From JAGNXB01 sp964471595 (GTDB lineage: Bacteria > Bacteroidota > Bacteroidia > Chitinophagales > Saprospiraceae), in the NCBI GenBank assembly GCA_964471595.1, contig CAYYGN010000042.1, positions 1 through 18,177 on the forward strand: DNA of 18,177 nucleotides, in the 5' to 3' direction. Numbering within the stretch: the first letter of the stretch is position 1; each line of letters opens with the position of its first letter. The notes below the pieces were generated by a model. The model was not told the DNA's origin. It searched no databases and saw nothing but the letters and a program-made list of their open reading frames with translations. Both the position numbers and the translations under genes were made by a program. Below are positions 14,412 through 18,177 of this stretch, piece after piece.

Positions 14412-15107
14412 ATGAATCAGGACGAATTCAAAAAATACGCCACCAGGCACCTCGGCATGAGTTCTCATCATCTGGAGAAGTACATGGCCACTTCCGTGCC
14501 CAATATCCATGCTTTCACCCCCCAGGTCATTGAGGAAAGGCAACTCAATATTGTAGGTATGGATGTCTTTTCCCGGCTGATGATGGACCGCATCATTTTC
14601 ATGGGTGTGCCAGTCAATGACTATGTGGCCAATGTCATTCAGGCCCAGTTGTTGTTTCTGGAATCCACCGACCCCAAGCGGGACATCCAGATGTTCATCA
14701 ACAGTCCCGGAGGCTCGGTCATAGCCGGTCTGGGTATATATGACACCATGCAATACGTGACACCGGACATCGGCACCATTTGTACCGGGCTTGCGGCTTC
14801 CATGGGAGCCGTCCTGCTGGCTGCCGGCACCAAAGGCAAGCGATCATGCCTGTATCACAGCAGGGTGATGATCCATCAGCCGATGGGAGGCATGCAGGGT
14901 CAGGTGACGGATATGGAAATCTCTTATCGCCTCATCAAGGATCTCCAAAAGCATCTCTACGACATTCTTGCCCATCACACGGCCCAACCTTATGACAAGA
15001 TCGAGGAGGATTGTGACCGGGACAACTGGATGACCGCGCAGATGGCCAAAGAATACGGTTTGGTGGATGAAGTCCTGGACCGGAACAATCCGCGCAAGAA
15101 GGACTGA
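14412..15107 (+). CDS. clpP: ATP-dependent Clp protease proteolytic subunit
   Basis: ClpP forms the tetradecameric serine-protease chamber that degrades proteins fed by ClpX or related ATPases in the cytoplasm. The 231-residue protein has the complete triad: S130 in GLAASMGAVLL, H155 in MIHQPMGG and D204 in DRDNW. Their spacing of 25 and 74 residues equals that of the E. coli enzyme. INSPGGSVIAGLGIYDTMQ, the oxyanion-hole region, and the handle-helix segment also match. An N-terminal extension of about 35-40 residues precedes the mature-like part and includes a His-rich stretch (SSHHLEKY). It may be a propeptide. clpX is not found immediately downstream: a strong terminator and convergent genes follow instead. 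Confidence 0.97.
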   Translation: MNQDEFKKYATRHLGMSSHHLEKYMATSVPNIHAFTPQVIEERQLNIVGMDVFSRLMMDRIIFMGVPVNDYVANVIQAQLLFLESTDPKRDIQMFINSPGGSVIAGLGIYDTMQYVTPDIGTICTGLAASMGAVLLAAGTKGKRSCLYHSRVMIHQPMGGMQGQVTDMEISYRLIKDLQKHLYDILAHHTAQPYDKIEEDCDRDNWMTAQMAKEYGLVDEVLDRNNPRKKD

Positions 15108-15154
15108 TCCACCGGCTGGCGCTGACGGCTAACCAAGGTGCGGATTATAAAATA

Positions 15155-15189
15155 AAACAGGCCCCGGGTGCTGAATCCGGGGCCTGTTT
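15155..15189 (+). terminator. Strong, probably bidirectional terminator between clpP and the DUF4440-like gene
   Basis: AAACAGGCCCCGG and CCGGGGCCTGTTT form a perfect 13-bp stem with a 9-base loop. An A-run precedes it (aaaataaaac on the plus strand) and a short T-run follows. Because the arms end in AAA and TTT, it can serve both the rightward clpP transcript and the leftward gene that ends at 15215. Confidence 0.85.
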
Positions 15190-15214
15190 GGTTGTGTTAA
15201 GGTTGCGACAGGGA

Positions 15215-15682
15215 TCAGAGCGAGTCGTGCAGCTTCATCTTGCGAATCACGAGGGAGCGGTCCTGGCGGACAATTTCGTTGCGATAGGTGCCCCGATGAA
15301 CACTGGTGGTACCATCCGCAGCGGTGCCTTCCGCTTTGTAGGAGCCTGTGGCGACAATACTGCCGTCCGCCTGAACGGCGGAGCTTTCATGGCGGATCAT
15401 CACCTTCCATTTGCCGGACTGGAACATCTTGGTATAGTATTCACTGACGGCATCCGGGCCTGAAAGGGCAGTGCCGTCTGCATTGGTCCGCTGAATGTCG
15501 GCGGCCATCAGTTTGCGAAGCGCCATGACGTCCGCTGAGTTGTAGGCATCTTCCCAACTTTTGGTGAGGGAGGCTACCTGATCATCGACATTCGCGCTGC
15601 CGCCGATGCTGCTGGATTGTGCGGAAAGGAGGGTGACGGAAAGAGCCAGGGCGAGGCATACGGTAAAAAGTGTCTTGAACAT
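15215..15682 (-). CDS. Secreted SnoaL/DUF4440-like (NTF2-fold) protein
   Basis: The 155-residue product begins with a signal peptide (MFKTLFTVCLALALSVTLLSAQ), so it is predicted to be exported. The rest looks like one NTF2-like cone domain of the DUF4440/SnoaL-like type: LTKSWEDAYNSADVMALRKLMAADIQRTNADGTALSGPDAVSEYY resembles their N-terminal helices (seen here in pieces), then strands GSIVATGSY and RGTYRNEIVRQDRSLVIRKMKL. No catalytic residues can be assigned, and the family includes both enzymes and simple binding proteins. The open frame extends to 15766, but the ATG at 15682 gives a standard signal peptide, so I chose it. The stop lies 26 bases from the terminator shared with clpP. Confidence 0.8.
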   Translation of the reverse strand: MFKTLFTVCLALALSVTLLSAQSSSIGGSANVDDQVASLTKSWEDAYNSADVMALRKLMAADIQRTNADGTALSGPDAVSEYYTKMFQSGKWKVMIRHESSAVQADGSIVATGSYKAEGTAADGTTSVHRGTYRNEIVRQDRSLVIRKMKLHDSL

Positions 15683-15993
15683 ACCAATTGGTTTAATGGT
15701 GGAAGAATAGGATACGGTTTCTTTATTTGAGGGTCTGCCGAGAGGATACCCCCAAAGGATGAACATTGTCGCCGCCGGCCTTTGGCCCCCTTGTCGCGCA
15801 GCTTTGGCTGCCCTTGGTGGAAGCGGGTTTCAAATATTCGGCGCCGATGTTTACCAAAGATAGAAAGAAAGGTGACTAATGGGCCTGACAGACATATTAT
15901 TTTATCTGTCAACTGATTCAAAGTATTTTCTATGAGTAAACTCGCTCTTCAAAATGCAGGGAGCTGCGGTTGCGGCATGGATAAGAGCAATGG
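15683..15993. other. Intergenic region with a minus-strand -7 motif and a palindrome
   Basis: I see no credible gene in these 311 bases. On the minus strand TATCTTTG (15855-15862) fits the -7 consensus and could start transcription of the DUF4440-like gene with a leader of about 165 bases. That leader contains small inverted repeats such as GCAGC/GCTGC around 15798-15812. A CCAATTGG palindrome lies directly before the start codon. The region also holds the 15886-15911 inverted repeat listed separately. Confidence 0.5.
15886..15911. promoter_or_regulatory. Inverted repeat TGACAGA-N12-TCTGTCA, possible operator
   Basis: A perfect 7-bp inverted repeat with an AT-only-like 12-base centre, located about 35-50 bases upstream of the minus-strand -7 motif. 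This placement suits an activator or repressor site. As a hairpin it could also help end the leftward transcript of the large surface protein, but no T-tract follows. Confidence 0.35.
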
Positions 15994-17820
15994 CTACCTG
16001 AGCAAAGTAACTTCCCCTCTGGTCTGCCGGTCTGTCGAATCTGGCATGGGACGGTATTCAAGCAGCCAGAGGTAAGTATCGGAGGGTTGTTCTTTCCCTA
16101 GAAAAGTGCCATCCCATCGGGTATCGGGCCGGGATGAGGCAAAGACCACATGGCCCCAGCGATTGAAGACCGTCAACCTGTAATCCGGGTACGGGCAGGC
16201 ATCCACGGGTCCAAAGTCGTCGTTGGTGCCGTCTGCATTGGGGGTAAACAAATTGGGGAATCGAGGCGGACAATCGCAATTAGGAGCTTTGGAAATCCGG
16301 AAGGTGTGAAGGAATGTTTGACAACCTGTCTGGACTTCCACCGTGTATTCACCCGTCAGGGAAAACGTACGCCGGGACGTTGTATCGCCATTCGACCATC
16401 GGTAAGCATCTGCCTTGGGATGGGTCGCATCGGCTCGAACGGAATCATCCGGACATAATGGCAGGATCGTTACGGTATCGGCGATTGGAGTTTCTACATC
16501 GCGGCACAGGACATGAGCGTTCAGTGACACATCATTTACATAGGTCTCGATATCGAATGGTTCCCATTGCAGGGTGTCCATCCGGAAAGAAAATTGACCC
16601 CAATGGGACACACTGGTTTGGTAAGGCAGTACATCCTTGCGGATGACCGTTCCACAAGCTGGCATGTCGGCCAATGAGACCTGCACGATGGCCAGGCTGC
16701 TGTCCAGATTGGCGGCGATGGCGAGTTTTTCACCAGGCAGGAGAGCAAAATCGTGGTTGAGCAGGCGGTATTGGTAGGGATCGGGATTGAAATGCCGTTG
16801 TTCAATGACTTCGCCCATGTCCGAAAGGACAACAACGGAAATGAATCCACGCTCTATCGAATCTGTTGTGACCGTCACCAGACGGTTGTCCGAGACCCGG
16901 AGGACGCGACGCATTTGAATATTTTCTGTCCACTGGTTGGAGTTACCATTAGCCGGGAACATCTCCCCCAACGAGATAAATTCGCCATCATCCCCCACGA
17001 ATACAGGAACAGCATTTCGTTTGTCCAGGCTGTTGGCAAACTGACCGAGCAGCATCCAGCCTCCCGGGATACGGGTAGGGATGACTCCGTTGTAGAGCGG
17101 TGCCACTAGTCCTTGACGCCAGATGACCTCCCCTTTATATGGGTCCACGAGTGAAAACTGGTCACCTCGACGGAGCAGGATTTTGCCATCCGGTGTCGAT
17201 GCACCGACAGTCTGGTAACCAATGGTTGACTGCATATATCCGAAAACAGGTCCCAGGTTGCCGGCGGAGTCAATCAGTGTGGTAAAATCGGTTGGACCCA
17301 TTGGCGGGTGGTTGATTCCGGTGAGGAATATCTGTCCGTCAGGCATAAGTCCCATGGAAAATACGCCGCCTCCCATGCGGTGGTATCGCCAGGAGTGATG
17401 CGCCATGAATTCGCCGCTAACCGAAAACCGCAAGAGGGTGAAATAACCAGGTTGACCGTGGTGCATGATCCCGGCATGCAATATTCCGTCGGGAGTGATA
17501 ATCAAATCCGAAGATCGGGTGGGACGATAAAGCAAGTTCATGGTCACGATCCTGGCCCACTGGAGATCCCCGCAGTGATCAAACCGGAGGATATGGATAT
17601 CGCCGAGCTGGGGATGCACTTGCAGGACCGCAAAGCCCCCGTCCGGAGTTGCGGACATTTTGGCAAAGCCGAAGTATTCCTGATTGACGGGGATATTGGT
17701 AAAATGAGTGAATTGGGTGACTTGAGCCTGGGAAGAAAGTGATAACATTAACTGGCACCACGTCAGAACAACTCCTAAAAGGGAATGATGGCTGAAGGAA
17801 TGGTGAAAACAGATTACCAT
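15994..17820 (-). CDS. Type IX secretion substrate with gliding-motility-associated (type B) C-terminal domain
   Basis: This 608-residue protein is predicted to be exported by Sec and then sent across the outer membrane by the type IX system. A signal peptide covers about residues 1-32, ending SQAQ. The long middle region (about 33-445) has strand-rich repeats around phrases such as TPDGGFAVL, TPDGILHAG, MPDGQIFLTG and TPDGKILLR, which suggests a beta-propeller of blades. A PKD/Ig-like module follows (about 448-516; LCPDDSVRADAT, YRWSNGDTTSR, GEYTVEVQTGC). The C-terminal 92 residues form the gliding_CTERM/CHU_C sorting domain: FPNLFTPNADGTNDDF, YRLTVFNRWGHVVF, WDGTFLGKEQPSDTYLWLLEY. The ligand or role at the surface is unknown; adhesion is a guess. 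The ATG at 17820 is the first giving a signal peptide. Confidence 0.9.
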   Translation of the reverse strand: MVICFHHSFSHHSLLGVVLTWCQLMLSLSSQAQVTQFTHFTNIPVNQEYFGFAKMSATPDGGFAVLQVHPQLGDIHILRFDHCGDLQWARIVTMNLLYRPTRSSDLIITPDGILHAGIMHHGQPGYFTLLRFSVSGEFMAHHSWRYHRMGGGVFSMGLMPDGQIFLTGINHPPMGPTDFTTLIDSAGNLGPVFGYMQSTIGYQTVGASTPDGKILLRRGDQFSLVDPYKGEVIWRQGLVAPLYNGVIPTRIPGGWMLLGQFANSLDKRNAVPVFVGDDGEFISLGEMFPANGNSNQWTENIQMRRVLRVSDNRLVTVTTDSIERGFISVVVLSDMGEVIEQRHFNPDPYQYRLLNHDFALLPGEKLAIAANLDSSLAIVQVSLADMPACGTVIRKDVLPYQTSVSHWGQFSFRMDTLQWEPFDIETYVNDVSLNAHVLCRDVETPIADTVTILPLCPDDSVRADATHPKADAYRWSNGDTTSRRTFSLTGEYTVEVQTGCQTFLHTFRISKAPNCDCPPRFPNLFTPNADGTNDDFGPVDACPYPDYRLTVFNRWGHVVFASSRPDTRWDGTFLGKEQPSDTYLWLLEYRPMPDSTDRQTRGEVTLLR

Positions 17821-17863
17821 ACAAGTGCCGTCCGTTTGGGATAAAAATGCTTGACCGGACCAA

Positions 17864-17871
17864 CAAATTTA
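17864..17871 (-). promoter_or_regulatory. Putative -7 promoter element for the type IX-secreted protein
   Basis: On the minus strand TAAATTTG fits TAnnTTTG and lies 43 bases before the ATG at 17820. No clear -33 element is seen at the usual distance. Confidence 0.4.
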
Positions 17872-18033
17872 AGTTGGAATTAGGAATAGGACGGGCACTA
17901 ATAGCTCTAAATGTCAAGGCTTAGGAAAACTTTGATTCATGGCATAATTCGACATTCTCGCCTTTACGAGTTAGTTTATTGCTAAGGTATTAATTATCAA
18001 CAGCTTAGTAAAAAGTAAAATTAAGAGATAAAA

Positions 18034-18065
18034 TTTGGGTGTATTGTCTAAATCATATATCTTTG
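18034..18065 (+). promoter_or_regulatory. Bacteroidota-type promoter for the rightward gene at 18114
   Basis: TTTG (18034-18037), a 20-base spacer and TATCTTTG (18058-18065) match the -33/-7 consensus with near-ideal spacing. This is the best promoter in the window. It would give a leader of about 40 bases before the ATG at 18114. Confidence 0.65.
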
Positions 18066-18113
18066 TGAGGCGGTCTGGTTTGGACGGACACGAATCTAAC
18101 TTAAATTTGTGTC

Positions 18114-18177
18114 ATGAAGGAAAAGCAACAGAAATCCTTAAATGCCGCAGGCGGGACCCGCCTGCGCCGGAGGTATG
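18114..18177 (+). CDS. Start of an unidentified gene (runs off the window)
   Basis: An ATG at 18114 opens a frame of 21 codons that is still open at the window edge. The visible peptide is short, polar and basic (MKEKQQKSLN, then Gly/Thr and several Arg), with no signal peptide. It is too short to assign a family. The support is its position behind a well-formed promoter and the divergent arrangement. A perfect 10-bp palindrome sits in codons 11-18, which leaves open that this is not coding at all. Confidence 0.4.
   Translation, partial: MKEKQQKSLNAAGGTRLRRRY
18146..18166. repeat. Perfect GC-rich palindrome, 10-bp arms around a single A
   Basis: CGCAGGCGGG, A, CCCGCCTGCG. It is far more GC-rich than the adjoining AT-rich region. 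It resembles the short interspersed palindromes found in many bacterial genomes, but I see only one copy here. Confidence 0.6.

Larger units (their letters stand above)
17821..18113. other. AT-rich divergent intergenic region
   Basis: These 293 bases separate two divergent genes and are clearly richer in A+T than the rest of the window. They contain a candidate promoter for each side (17864-17871 minus, 18034-18065 plus). A spaced imperfect inverted repeat is also present, AGTGCCGTCC (17824 on) against GGACGGGCACT (17889-17899). I see no gene in it. Confidence 0.6.

Overview
The window is a chromosomal stretch of a fairly GC-rich member of the Bacteroidota, perhaps a saprospirian lineage. The phylum call rests on three things. 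There is a secreted protein ending in a gliding-motility-associated (type IX secretion, type B) C-terminal domain. Several genes or start regions are preceded by the Bacteroidota -7 promoter motif TAnnTTTG, and most starts lack a Shine-Dalgarno sequence. The gene families present (DUF47 plus Pit, a single bifunctional Rsh) are typical of the group. Two runs of exactly 100 N show that this is a draft scaffold.

Layout. Positions 1-2170 (+): the end of ahcY (methyl cycle), then a DUF47 accessory protein and a Pit phosphate transporter broken by the first gap, closed by a hairpin terminator. Positions 2440-7843 (+): a TIGR01777 nucleotide-sugar-epimerase-like protein, metF (5,10-methylene-THF reductase), fumarylacetoacetase (tyrosine catabolism), a secreted PBP4-type D,D-peptidase that overlaps the previous gene, and a predicted lipoprotein with a SAM-methyltransferase fold. 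Positions 7830-12315 (-): a compact cluster read as rsh (ppGpp synthetase/hydrolase), a Fur-family repressor, a STAS-domain protein and purA. PurA overlaps the methyltransferase gene tail to tail. Positions 12360-12946: a divergent promoter region, tRNA-Leu(UAG), and directly after it a 79-bp tandem repeat array in which every unit carries a copy of the tRNA 3' end. The second N gap lies inside the array. Positions 12947-15107 (+): tig and clpP, the nascent-chain chaperone and protease pair, ended by a strong hairpin. Positions 15215-17820 (-): a secreted SnoaL/DUF4440-like protein and a 608-residue type IX-secreted surface protein. Positions 17821-18177: an AT-rich divergent intergenic region with a good promoter and the first 21 codons of a new rightward gene.

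Most of the window is housekeeping: methyl cycle and folate (ahcY, metF), phosphate uptake, protein quality control (tig-clpP), and stringent response with purine synthesis (rsh-purA). The most unusual element is the tRNA-tail repeat array at 12518-12807. Each unit recreates the T-stem and acceptor 3' strand of the adjacent tRNA-Leu. Each unit also carries a GCGGG that can pair with the next copied CCCGC, rebuilding the end of the acceptor stem as a mini-hairpin, and a second hairpin that would compete with the tRNA fold. I know of no established name or function for it. The exported methyltransferase lipoprotein and the STAS gene inside the rsh-fur-purA cluster are secondary points of interest.
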